A DNA stretch of 64,000 nt from Closterium sp. NIES-65 (taxonomy: Eukaryota > Streptophyta > Zygnematophyceae > Desmidiales > Closteriaceae), in assembly GCA_948144175.1 (NCBI GenBank), contig CANXME010002014.1, positions 186,001-250,000 of the forward strand, in the 5' to 3' direction. Below the pieces are notes generated by a model. The model saw nothing but the letters and a program-made list of their open reading frames with translations. It was not told where the DNA came from and ran no database searches. Below are positions 1-9,361 of this stretch, in pieces. Both the position numbers and the translations under genes were made by a program. How positions within the stretch are numbered: the stretch's first letter is position 1; every line of letters starts with the position of its first letter.

Positions 1-651
1 GCACATGTGTGTTGTCAAAAGGGATGGACGGTATTAACAGTGACATTCCTTTGGTGCTTCACTGTTATGTTCAATGGAATGCAGTGTGCTTCACTGCCCG
101 CAGCCCATGTTGTTCAGCCATTCTATGTTGAGCATTGGTTGGGGGAGCCGAGCAAAGGAAGTTGAGGAGTTTGGGAAAGCGGGTTGCTTGGTTTCACCCA
201 TGGCCTTACTATTTTCGCACTCTCAGTTCCCTTGCACTGGCAAATCAGTGACCTTCGCACATCCCAAAACACCAATCACCAAAACCCCTTCTAAAGAAAC
301 ACACCGTCATATTTGGTAAGCTTGACCCGCACGATCCACGATTTGAGCCGCGGGCCTGCACAGGGCATTTTTTGTACTGTACCCTGGAAAAAATCTGGTT
401 ACGTTAGGTTAGGCGAAATCAGACTGGCCACCCCCTCCCTCAACTTTGCGTTCACCACCCCCACCCCCCACCCCCCACCCCAGCACTCAACCTTGCGCAA
501 GATTAGTAATCTTAATTTGGGCCTCGAGCTTTAACCTTGTGACACCACAGTTAACCTTATAGCACCAAAATTTACCACACCAATTTCCGCCACCTTATGC
601 TGTAACACATCCTAACAGTGCAAGTAACCATGTGACTCACGGTTCACTCAC

Positions 652-735
652 CTTAATGGAGGCGTTGATATCGAGGCAGCCAGCCTGCTCCTTGGGCTGA
701 TTCGCCACCACTCCCACCGTTCCCCCGTCCAGCCT
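652..735 (-). pseudogene. Inverted copy of PCCB exon J
   Basis: Reverse-complement duplicate of the exon at 22494-22577. Both flanking splice signals are preserved on the minus strand, and the reading frame (GCLDIN near the end) stays open. One substitution lies just outside the exon. Being inverted relative to the + strand PCCB exons, it cannot be part of that transcript except as antisense or intronic sequence. It may belong to a second, inverted gene fragment extending beyond the window. Confidence 0.85.
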
Positions 736-1093
736 CTGATGGCACACAGATCGGGGGAAGATGGAGATGGGGGGGAATTGGGGGGGATTGACCTTTGAGT
801 CGACTCAAAAGGTCTCCGTGGGCTGATTCGCCACCACTCCCACCGTGCCCCGGTTCAGTTTCTGACGGTGCAAAGATGGGGGAAGGGAAATGAGAAGGCG
901 TTGGGGAAACGATGGGTGGAAGGTGGGGGGAAGATGGAGTAAAAATGGGTGAAAGATGTAGAAAGACCGGGCAAGAAGAATGACAAGCTAGCAGGGACCA
1001 GTGTTGATGCTGATAATCTATTGCTATCAAGCTTTTAGGATGACTCGTGTAGTGTTCAATCAGAGTAGATTCATCCTCTGCAGATGAGTGGGA

Positions 1094-1098
1094 GGATC
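1094..1098. repeat. Target site duplication of E1 (GGATC), left copy
   Basis: GGATC directly precedes the 5' LTR, and the same five bases (8587-8591) follow the 3' LTR. The uninterrupted partner arm near 22131 shows the site as a single copy in reverse complement. This is a direct view of the empty site and confirms copia-type integration with a 5-bp duplication. Confidence 0.95.
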
Positions 1099-1230
1099 TG
1101 TCAGATTTATATGACATAGTTGCTGTAGGCTATAGTGGGGTAGCACATATGGGGTACAGGGTTTCTAGGGTTGTATTTGTACCCAATCTTTCCTTAGTCA
1201 TTTCATTTTTCCTGTTTTCCTTGCTTCACA
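1099..1230 (+). repeat. E1 5' LTR
   Basis: 132 bp, TG...CA termini, identical base for base to 8455-8586. It should contain promoter, transcription start and polyadenylation signals; I see no clear TATA box in it. The motif GGGGTAGCACATA is shared with LTRs of other copies in the window (for example E3 near 37305). Confidence 0.95.
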
Positions 1231-1243
1231 TGGTATAGAGCGG
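1231..1243 (+). promoter_or_regulatory. E1 primer-binding site (initiator tRNA-Met type)
   Basis: TGGTATAGAGC starts immediately after the LTR and resembles the plant copia primer site TGGTATCAGAGC, complementary to the 3' end of initiator tRNA-Met. E3, E4, E5 and the older copia carry TGGTATCGAGC, TGGTATCACGAGC, TGGTATCGAGC and TGGTATGAGAGC at the same place. Confidence 0.8.
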
Positions 1244-1334
1244 GTCCTACCTTAGGACCGTTTTCTGGGCCCACCGAAGCGCGCCCCGAGGCGCGCCCCG
1301 AGGCGCGCCCATTTTTTTTTTAGCGACCCCTCGG

Positions 1335-1800
1335 GTCGCCTTTTCACTCGCGGCCCCGCCGCCTCCCCTGACGCGGCTTTGCCGCCTCCTCTGACGCGGC
1401 CCCGCCGCCTCCCTTGACGCGGCCCCGCCGCCTCCCTTGACGCGGCCCCGCCGCCTCCCTTGACGCGGCCCCGCCGCCTCCCTTGACGCGGCCCCGCCGC
1501 CTCCCCTGACGCGGCCCCGCCGCCTCCCCTGACGCGGCCCCGCCGCCTCCCTTGACGCGGCCCCGCCGCCTCCCCTGACGCGGCCCCGCCGCCTCCCCTG
1601 ACGCGGCCCCGCCGCCTCCCTTGACGCGGCCCCGCCGCCTCCCTTGACGCGGCCCCGCCGCCTCCCCTGACGCGGCCCCGCCGCCTCCCCTGACGCGGCT
1701 CCGCCGCCTCTCCTGACGCGGCCCCGCCGCCTCCCTTGACGCGGCCCCGCCGCCTCCCCTGACGCGGCCACGCCGCCTCCCCTGACGCGGCCCCGCCTCT
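1335..1800 (+). repeat. GC-rich 23-bp minisatellite in the E1 leader
   Basis: About 19 tandem copies of a unit containing GACGCGGCCCCGCCGCCTCCC, followed by looser CCGGCCCGCCGCTGCACC and CCGAGCCGCC repeats up to about 2250. The other copia copies have equally GC-rich but different leader repeats between primer site and gag (29870-30580, 37660-38230, 57470-58110 and, inverted, 54250-55440). The long open frames across it on both strands follow from the repeat composition and are not treated as genes. Confidence 0.9.
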
Positions 1801-2355
1801 ACTGCCGACAGCCCCGCCGCTGCACTCTACGGCCCGCCGCTGCACCCTGCCGGCCCGCCGCTGCTCCTACCGGCCCGCCGCTGCACCTGCCGGCCCGCCG
1901 CTGCACCCATCGGCCCGCCGCCTCTGACGGCCTCGCCGCTGCACCCTACGGCCCGCCACTTGCACCTGCCGGCCCGCCGCTGCACCTGCCGGCCCGACGC
2001 TGCACCTGCCGGCCCGACGCTGCACCTGACGGCCCTGCCCCTGCATCTCCCGGCCGAGCCGCCCCAGCAGCCAAGCCGCCCGGGACCCGAGTCGCCCTGC
2101 CGCCGAGCCGCCCGGGAGCCGAGCCGACCTGCACCCGAGCCGCCCAGCCGCCGAGCCGCCCGGGAGCCGAGCCGCTCTGCGCCCGAGCCGCCCAGCCGCC
2201 GAGCCGCCCGGGAGCCGAGCAGCTGTGCACCCGAGCCGCCTGGTCGCTGAGCCGCCTTTCTGCATAGCTGCACGACCTGCCCTGCCTGGTGAGCACAGTC
2301 CCACTGACACTGCGAGCTCTTTCCCTACTGCTTGCACTGCGTCGCTGTCGTCGCC

Positions 2356-3172
2356 ATGGCTACCCCTAGTGTCCTAGCTTTTGATGCTGAGGGTCGCGCC
2401 ATTGACTTTGAGGTCTGGTTAGACGACCTGCAGCTCTTCTTACAATGCGACAGGGCTGACGACCTTTCTCTCTTTGACCTCACCTCTGGCGCCTCTCCTG
2501 CTCCTGCTGCTGATGCTGATCCCGCTGTCCGCTCTAAGTGGGCCACCCGCGATGCTGCTGCACGTCTTGCTGTGCGTCGCCACCTCCCTACCTCTGAGCG
2601 TGCGCACTTTAGTCAGTACAAGAGTGCTTCGACCTTGTACGACGCTGTAGTTGCGCGCTACTCCTCCCCTGCCACTGCTGCACTGAGCCGTCTCATGCTT
2701 CCCTACCTCTTTCCTGACCTCTCTGCCTTTCCCACTGTCGCTGACCTCATTACGCACCTCCGCACTAGTGACACTCGCTACCGCGCCGCCCTTCCTGCTG
2801 AGTTCTGCGCTAAGAACCCCCCCCCCCACGTACATTGCTCTCTACTACATAGTCGCGCGCCTCCCTGACTCCCTTCGCGTCGTCAGGGACCACTTTCTCG
2901 CAGTCTGTCCCACCACTCTCACCGTCGACCTCCTCGAGAAGGCCCTCCTTGCAGCGGAGAAGAGCATAGTCGCTGTAGGTGCTTCTCGTGGTGACCCTCG
3001 CACCCCCATCTTTGAGGGGTGCTCTCCTTCCCCCTTGCTGCCCTCTGTTGCCTCTGCTGCTGCTGCCGACCTGCTTGGTCTTGAGTCGGTCGGCGCGGCG
3101 TCTGCCCCTAGTGGGAGACGTCGCTCCAGCAAGGGCAAGGGAGGCAAGGGCGCGGGTGGAGCTGGGGGGGGG
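2356..3172 (+). pseudogene. E1 gag (capsid-like), frameshifted
   Basis: Encodes the structural Gag, which packages the element RNA. It starts at ATG 2356 (MATPSVLAFD). A UBN2-like alpha-helical Gag region follows (WLDDLQLFLQC near residue 25, RLPDSLRVVRDHF further on). At 2817-2827 a run of 11 C shifts the frame by one relative to E3, which has 10 C and reads through. The codon after the run is ACG where the other copies have ATG. The frame shifts again in a G run near 3163-3171, joining the Gly-rich tail and pol frame. Without two frame corrections Gag ends at 2868. Confidence 0.85.
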
Positions 3173-5747
3173 CGGTGGCGGTGGCGGCGGTGGCGGCGGA
3201 GGGAGTGGGGGTGGCGGCGGGACTAGTGGCGGGGGTGGTGGTGGTGGTGGTGGAGGCAGCGGCGGAGGTGGAGGCGGCGGAGGTGGAGGCGGTGGAGGCG
3301 GCAGCAGAGGAGGCAGTAGTGGTGGAGGAGGTGGAGCTGGTCGAGGTGGTACCCAGCACCGTAGCGGCGGTGGTGGTGGCCAGCGCTCGCACCGGCAGCA
3401 GCAGCAGCGCTCGCGGGACATCCCTTCGCCTCAGCAGCTTCGTGAGTGGTACGCTGGGCGTCAGAGGGGTGGGGGTACTGGTCCCTGCACCTACGTTCTT
3501 CGTTCCGGCGACCGCGCGGGTGAGCAGTGTGGGGGTGCCCACGCCACCCAGCGCTGCTTTGGCCGCTTGACGGACGCCTGGCGTCAGCAGTTCCCTGGGG
3601 CTAGTGAGATCCCTCGCTGGGATGAGCTTCTCAGGGCTGGTGTAGCGATCTTTGATCTTGATTTTGATGCTATCCTTACTGCTATGTATGTTGTGGATTA
3701 TAGTGAGGAGAATGAGGGTTACCGCTGTTTCCAGCCCGACCCGGGCATTGGTACTGCTGCGCTAGGTGCTTGTGAGGCTGCTGCTCTAGGTGCCAGTGCG
3801 TCTGCGCTCTCAGGTACAGGTGAGACTGCGCCCTCAGGTACTGAGTCGTCCTCGTCCTCCCTCACTTTCACACTTGACTCCGGAGCTTCTCGCTCCTTCT
3901 TTCGAGACCGCACTACCCTTACGCCGCTCGGCAGGCCGGTTGCGGTCTCCCTTGCTGACCCCTCTGGGGGTCCTGTCCTGTCTCACTTCTCCACTGTCCT
4001 CCCGTTTCCGGCTGCCCCTTCGGGCACCCTGTTGGGTCTGTACCTTCCCTCGTTCTCTACGAACTTGGTGAGTGGAGCGGACCTGCAGGATGGGGGTGTT
4101 CACCAGTTCACTCCTGCGCGTCAGCGGGTGACCCACTGCACGGAGGCTCGCACAGGCCGACACCTGGCCACGTTCTCGCGTCGGCCGGGGTCGAGTCTCT
4201 ACACCCTGACCGTTGAGTCTCCTCCTGTCCCTGCGTCTGGTCAGGTGGCTGCGTCGGGTCAGGTACTTGCTGCTGCGTCCCGGTCAGGTCCTGAGTCTGC
4301 CCCCTGTTCTTGTCGCCTCCTGTCTCACGAGACTCTCCTGTGGCACCACCGTCTTGGCCACCCCTCCTTGCCCCGTCTTCGGAGCATGGCTTCCCGTGTC
4401 CTTGTCTCTGGTCTTCCCCAGTCTCTCCCTCCTCTCCCCTCCGGGCCAGGACCTTCCTGTGTCCCCTGTGTTGAGGGTCGCCTCCGGGCTACTCCTCACT
4501 CCTCCCACTTCCCCCCGACAGAGGCTCCTCTGCAGACGCTTCACATGGATGTGTGGGGCCCAGCCCCCGTCCGTGGGCAGGGTTACGAGCGCTACTTCCT
4601 GTTGGTGGTTGACGACTACTCGCGTTACACCACAGTCCTCCCCTTGCGCAGCAAGGGTGCGGTCACTGAGGTGCTGATCGACTGGATCCGCGAGGCTCGT
4701 CTCCAGCTCAGGCAGAGCTTCGGCTCGGACTTTCCTGTTCTGCGTCTGCACTCTGACAGAGGCGGAAAGTTCTCTTCTCGCCTTCTGCGAGACTACTGTC
4801 GTGCATGGGGGATCCGCCAGACCTTCACGCTTCCGGACTCACCACAGCAAAATGGGATTGCTGAGCGCCGCATTGGCATGGTCATGGATGTCGCTCGTAC
4901 GTCCATGATGCATGCGGCTGCCCCCCATTTTCTGTGGCCGTTTGCGGTGAGGTACGCGGCGCATCAGCTCAACCTTCACCCCCGGGTCTCTCGGCCTGCA
5001 ATGTCCCCAGTCCTCCTGTGGACGGGGAAGGTTGGCGATGCGTCTGTGTTCCGTGTCTGGGGATCTCGGGCGTTTGTCCGCGACTTGTCTGCGGACAAGC
5101 TGTCCCCTCGTGCTGCTCCCTGTGTCTTCCTTGGCTTCCCCACTGACGCCCCAGGGTGGCAGTTTTACCACCCCTCCTCTCGTCGTGTTCTATCCTCCCA
5201 GGACGTCACGTTCGATGAGTCCGTCCCCTTCTACCGTCTCTTCCCCTACCGCACTCCTTCCCTTCCCCCTCCCCCGGACTTCCTTGTGCCGGTTCCCCCC
5301 CCGGTAGACCCCCTCCCCCCTCAGGTTCCTGCCCCCTCAGGTGTGTCCCAGGTAGACGCCGTTGACCCGGTCGAGGTTACTGGTGACTCTGGTGCTGCTG
5401 CGGGTGCTGAGCCTGGGGGTGCTGACTCTGGGGGTACTGTGCGCGGGGGTGCTGAGCCTGGGGGTGCTACTGCTGGGGGTGCTGGGCTTGAGGGTGCTAC
5501 TGCGGTGGGTGCGGAGCCTGGGGGTGCTGAGCCGGGGGGTGCTGTGCCTGGAGGTGCTGGGCCTGGGGGTGCTGAGTCGGGAGCTGCTGAGCCTAGGGGT
5601 GCTGAGCTGGGAGCTGCTGGGCCTGGGGGCACTGAGCTGGGAGCTGCTGAGCCTGGGGGTGCTGCGCCTAGAGCTGCTGAGCCTGGGGTTTCTCCTGCTG
5701 CTGCGTCTCGCCGGGAGCCCCTCTCTCCACAGGAGCTGCGCGAGTGA
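3173..5747 (+). CDS. E1 pol part 1: Gly-rich region, zinc finger, protease, integrase
   Basis: After a long glycine-rich tract comes SPQQLREWY and a zinc-finger-like motif spaced C-X13-C-X3-H-X4-C. An aspartic protease motif (LDSGASRSFF near 3874) follows, then the GAG-pre-integrase HHCC finger (HHRLGHPS ... CVPC) and the integrase core. The catalytic acidic triad is visible as HMDVWGP (about 4542), HSDRGG (about 4750) and NGIAER (about 4855). A Pro/Gly-Ala-rich linker ends at a TGA (5745-5747) within a second LREW motif, where E5 has TGG. The same frame stays open downstream, so one nonsense change separates this part from RT. Confidence 0.9.
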
Positions 5748-8249
5748 TTCGCTTGCCGCTGGAGGCGTGCTGCTGAGTCTGGAGGTGCCGCTGGAGCTGG
5801 AGCTGGAGCTTCTTCGACCGTCGAGGGTGCGGGTGCTGCCGGTCCTGGAGTTGCTGGACCTGCGGGTCCTTCTGGAGCTGGAGCTGCTGAGGGCGTTCGT
5901 GCTGAGCCTGCTGCTGTTGGTCCTGCCGCTGGAGGTGTGGGTGGCGCTGGTGCTGTCGCTGAGGGTGCTGGTGCTGTCCCTGCTGAGTCTGGAGCTGCCG
6001 CGCGGCCTCGGCCGTACTTCGTTCCGCTCCTCCAGCAGGTTCTTGGTCTTTCTCCTCCAGTAGAGGGTCCACCGCCTGTCCAGTCGCAGTCCCTACTGGA
6101 GCCTTCCTCTCCACTGCCTGCTCCCTCTCCTTACACTGGTCCTACTGGAGGTCTTGCTGAGCGTCGTGAGCCTGCGTCTCGTCCCGCGTCGCCTGTTCGT
6201 GCTGCTCGCGCTAGTGGTCGCAGTTCGCGTCAGCGTCCTCCTCCTGTCCCTGGCACGCACCGGATGTCTCTTCGTCCGTCCACTGCTCCTCTGCGTGCCC
6301 CTTTGCCTTCTCCTCCTGAGTCCTCTCTTCCTGCGCTTGCCGACCCTGCGTCGGACTCTCTTCGCGCTGCGAGTCCTACTGTCACGCGTCTGCTTGCTAC
6401 TGTCGTCACTGACCCCTCTTTTGAGTCCACTGCTGCGTCTGCTCTGGTCGCTGAGCTCGTTGACTTTGCTGCTCGCTGTCGTCTCGACTACGCTGCTAGT
6501 CTTGTTGCTGAGTCTGCGTCTGTCTGTCCTCCGTCCGTCGGGGGTGAGTGTGCTCTTGGCACGGACGTCCTAGAGGACAGGCAGGAGGAGTTACAGTGTC
6601 TAGCGGCTGCTTCACCTCATCTCGCGTCTGTACTGCTTGCCCCTGAGGGAGACCCGGATGCACTAGACATCCCGACTCCGCGTTCTTACGCGGAGGCCGT
6701 AGAGGGTCCCTACTCCTCTCAGTGGCAGGCAGCTATGGATGCAGAGATGGCTTCCTGGAAGTCCATAGGCACCTACGTTGACGCGGTTCCCCCTCCTGGG
6801 GCGAACATCGTCAGTGGCATGTGGATCTTCAGGGTGAAGCGGCCGCCGGGCTCTCCACCTGTCTTCAAGGCACGGTACGTTGCTCGTGGCTTCAGTCAGC
6901 GGCAGGGAGTTGACTACTTTCAGACCTTCTCTCTCACCCCGAAGATGACTACTCTTCGGGTGCTGCTGCACATAGCCGCTCAGCGCGACTACGAGCTTCA
7001 CTCTCTCGACTTCAGCACTGCGTTCTTGCAGGGTAGCCTGCACGAGGAGATCTGGCTTCGCCGTCCACCTGGCTTCACTGGGACTTTCCCTCCTGGCACC
7101 CAGTGGAGCCTCCGACGGCCAGTCTACGGTCTCCGCCAGACACCGCGTGAGTGGCACGACACACTGAGGACTACGCTTGCGGCTCTTGGGTTTGCTCCTT
7201 CTACTGCTGACCCGTCGGTGTTTCTTCGCACCGACACTTCCCTGCCGCCGTTCTACATCCTCGTGTACGTCGACGACTTGGTCTTTGCCACAGCGGACAC
7301 TGCTGGACTCGCCTACGTGAAGTCCGAGCTGCTGAAGAGACACACGTGCACAGACCTGGGTGAACTGCGCAGCTACCTTGGCTTGCAGATCACTCGGGAC
7401 AGAGCACGCCGCACCATTACCTTGACTCAGTCACACATGGTGCAGCAGGTCCTTCAGCGCTTCGGCTTCACGTACTCCTCGCCTCAGGCCACTCCTCTGC
7501 CTACTCGCCACTCACTCTCAGCTCTGCCTTCGGATGAGTCCGTAGAGTCGAGTGGTCCGTATGCAGAGCTTGTTGGCTGCCTCATGTACCTGATGACCTG
7601 CACACGACCTGACCTTGCATACCCTCTGAGCATTCTTGCACGCTATGTTGCTCCTGGGAGACACAGACCGGAGCACATGGCTGCAGCGAAGAGGGTATTG
7701 CGCTACCTGTGCAGTACGTCAGGCATGGGGCTAGTGCTTGGAGGGCGGAGTCCAGTGGTCCTTACCGGCCACGCGGAAGCTTCTTGGGTTGACGACCAGG
7801 CTACGCAGCGGTCGTCACAGGGTTACACCTTCAGCCTTGGTTCCGGCTCTGTCTCGTGGCGGTCTACTCGCTCGTCTTCGGTTCTCGGCTCCAGTTGTGA
7901 GGCTGAGATCTACGCCGGGGCCATGGCTGCACAGGAGCTTCGCTGGCTCACCTACCTGCTGACTGACCTTGGAGAGCCGCCTCGTTCTCCTCCAGTGCTG
8001 TACGTAGACAACAAGGCTATGCTGGCCTTGTGTCGAGAGCAACGCTTGGAGCACAGAACGAAGCACATTGCTCTCCGCTACTTCCTTGCTCGTGAGCTGC
8101 AGCAGCGTGGTCAGTTGCGACTTGCGTACGTGGCCTTTGAGGCCAACACTGCTGATGTGTTCACCAAGGCACTCGCGCCTTGTGACCATCAGCGCTTTTG
8201 CACCCAGCTGGGTCTTGTGCCTGTCTTGCCTCACTTGCTCTCCTCTTGA
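5748..8249 (+). CDS. E1 pol part 2: reverse transcriptase and RNase H
   Basis: In the same frame as the upstream pol segment, open from the codon after the TGA through to TGA 8247-8249. RT copies the element RNA into cDNA. It shows MDAEMASWK at the RVT_2 start (about 6735), FKARYVARGF, the DFSTAFLQG segment and the catalytic YVDD (about 7266). RNase H follows with SSCEAEIYA and YVDNKAM. The first RNase H acidic motif reads GHAEASW, where E4 has GHSDASW, so the Asp is replaced by Glu. Expression would need readthrough or reinitiation (first ATG at 5937). Confidence 0.9.
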   Translation, partial: FACRWRRAAESGGAAGAGAGASSTVEGAGAAGPGVAGPAGPSGAGAAEGVRAEPAAVGPAAGGVGGAGAVAEGAGAVPAESGAAARPRPYFVPLLQQVLGLSPPVEGPPPVQSQSLLEPSSPLPAPSPYTGPTGGLAERREPASRPASPVRAARASGRSSRQRPPPVPGTHRMSLRPSTAPLRAPLPSPPESSLPALADPASDSLRAASPTVTRLLATVVTDPSFESTAASALVAELVDFAARCRLDYAASLVAESASVCPPSVGGECALGTDVLEDRQEELQCLAAASPHLASVLLAPEGDPDALDIPTPRSYAEAVEGPYSSQWQAAMDAEMASWKSIGTYVDAVPPPGANIVSGMWIFRVKRPPGSPPVFKARYVARGFSQRQGVDYFQTFSLTPKMTTLRVLLHIAAQRDYELHSLDFSTAFLQGSLHEEIWLRRPPGFTGTFPPGTQWSLRRPVYGLRQTPREWHDTLRTTLAALGFAPSTADPSVFLRTDTSLPPFYILVYVDDLVFATADTAGLAYVKSELLKRHTCTDLGELRSYLGLQITRDRARRTITLTQSHMVQQVLQRFGFTYSSPQATPLPTRHSLSALPSDESVESSGPYAELVGCLMYLMTCTRPDLAYPLSILARYVAPGRHRPEHMAAAKRVLRYLCSTSGMGLVLGGRSPVVLTGHAEASWVDDQATQRSSQGYTFSLGSGSVSWRSTRSSSVLGSSCEAEIYAGAMAAQELRWLTYLLTDLGEPPRSPPVLYVDNKAMLALCREQRLEHRTKHIALRYFLARELQQRGQLRLAYVAFEANTADVFTKALAPCDHQRFCTQLGLVPVLPHLLSS

Positions 8250-8254
8250 CTTCA

Positions 8255-8454
8255 CTTGTACTGTGACATATATATTTGCCTGCTCTTTTTGTCTAGTTTT
8301 ATATATATGTCTGCACTCCTGCATGTGAACTGGCCTCTGGCCCTACTCTTGTGCTCGGACTGTGTGGTGACTTTGTGATCCACCCTGAGCTTGCTTTGCT
8401 TTGCTTGACTGGTCTTGTGACCCCTTGTTCTCCCCCACTTTGCCTATGGGGGTG
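8255..8454 (+). promoter_or_regulatory. E1 3' untranslated region and polypurine tract
   Basis: Between the pol stop and the 3' LTR are two TATATAT blocks about 35 bp apart (about 8266 and 8301), then pyrimidine-rich sequence, and finally TATGGGGGTG directly before the LTR, the likely plus-strand primer. The same arrangement recurs in E2 (36624-36829) and, inverted, in E4. Confidence 0.7.
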
Positions 8455-8586
8455 TGTCAGATTTATATGACATAGTTGCTGTAGGCTATAGTGGGGTAGC
8501 ACATATGGGGTACAGGGTTTCTAGGGTTGTATTTGTACCCAATCTTTCCTTAGTCATTTCATTTTTCCTGTTTTCCTTGCTTCACA
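8455..8586 (+). repeat. E1 3' LTR
   Basis: 132 bp, identical to the 5' LTR, ending TTCACA and followed by the GGATC duplication (8587-8591). Confidence 0.95.
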
Positions 8587-9286
8587 GGATCGACCAGGAT
8601 TGACCAGCATTGACCAGCAATGAACAGCACTGACATGCACTGACCAGCAAGAACATGCTTTGACAAGCAACGACCAGCATTGACAGCGTTGACCTGCATT
8701 GACCCACATGCATCGACTAGGATTGACCAGGACTGACTCACCGCGAATCCAATGAGGATGTTGCGCGCAAAGCCGCCCTGCACTTGAAACATCTCGCCAT
8801 CATCCACCACCTGATGATGCCGAGGACGAGGAGGATGTGGGGGGAGAGGAGTCAAGGGTGGTGAGGGAGAGCGTGGGATTGCATGAAATGAAGTGGGCAC
8901 TTGGAGACAGCCACCTGCCACCTCAAACATCTCCCCAGCGTCCAGGTGAAGAAGAAGGGACAAGCTAGACAAAGGGATGAGAGAGGGTGGCGAGGGTGTG
9001 TGGAGAGGAGTGTGCAACAAGGCACAGCCGCCCTGCACCTAAAAAGAATCTGCCCATCGTCCGCCAGTTGAAGAAGCGAGGCAGAGAGTAAGGGTTATGA
9101 CGGGGAGGGTGGTGAGGATGGTGGGGGAGAGCGTGGTGTGTGTAGTGAAGTGACAGGGTATCTCCACGGTCCACCATAGCATCCCGTCTCTCTCCCTCTG
9201 TTCCACCCATGCCATACGCACTCCCACGCAGTTCCATCCATTCATACAGTCACAACCAGTACAACATGTACTGATACACGTGCAAC
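8587..9286 (-). repeat. Inverted-repeat left arm, inner part
   Basis: Reverse complement of 21436 to about 22135, with a handful of substitutions. It contains the inverted copy of PCCB exon I, its two upstream partial copies and a TGACCAGCA-like short-repeat stretch (8590-8735). Similarity ends abruptly at 9286, paired with 21436, 42 bases before PCCB exon A. Confidence 0.95.
8742..8810 (-). pseudogene. Inverted copy of PCCB exon I
   Basis: 69-bp reverse-complement duplicate of 21912-21980 with intact AG and GT flanks and an open frame ([12 protein letters not shown]). It is antisense to the + strand PCCB exons. Confidence 0.85.
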
Positions 9287-9328
9287 CCCCACTCTCCTCC
9301 TTCCCGCTCTCTCCCTCCCCCCGCTCAG

Positions 9329-9361
9329 ATCATGGAGAAGGCAATGCTTGTGGGAGCACCT
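9329..9361 (+). CDS. PCCB: PCCB exon A, 33-nt microexon
   Basis: Eleven codons ([11 protein letters not shown]) between CGCTCAG and GTACGT, phase 0 on both sides. It matches the PCCB segment just before the GGAR exon. A 20-bp copy of its 3' end plus donor lies at 9526-9545 in the following intron. Confidence 0.85.

Larger units (their letters stand above)
1..1098 (-). repeat. Inverted-repeat left arm, outer part
   Basis: This stretch is the reverse complement of about 22131-23228, with position i pairing with 23229-i over at least the first 735 bases without indels. Only a few substitutions are visible. It carries an inverted copy of PCCB exon J (652-735), of the partial exon-J copy beside it, and of the intron sequence beyond. 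The arm runs off the window start, so the full duplication is longer. It is interrupted at 1098 by a copia insertion and resumes at 8587. Confidence 0.95.
1099..8586 (+). mobile_element. E1: near-intact Ty1/copia LTR retrotransposon
   Basis: A complete 7488-bp copia element with identical 132-bp LTRs (1099-1230 and 8455-8586), each starting TGTCAG and ending TTCACA. It has a primer-binding site, gag, protease, integrase, reverse transcriptase and RNase H in copia order (integrase before RT), and a purine-rich tract just before the 3' LTR. It sits between GGATC duplications inside the inverted-repeat arm. Identical LTRs imply a very recent insertion. Still, the coding region carries two homopolymer frameshifts in gag and a TGA in the integrase-RT linker, so it is probably not autonomous as read. 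LTRs of about 130 bp are short for plant copia elements. Confidence 0.96.

Noticed and set aside
1247-2273. Several open frames of 100-200 codons in the E1 leader
   Set aside because: GC-rich minisatellite lying between primer site and gag; frames are open on both strands and not conserved in other copies.
5362-6063. Leu/Val-rich plus-strand frame overlapping the E1 linker
   Set aside because: Shadow frame of repeated GGTGCTGAGCCTGGG codons; equivalents in E2, E4 and E5 are not conserved as a protein.
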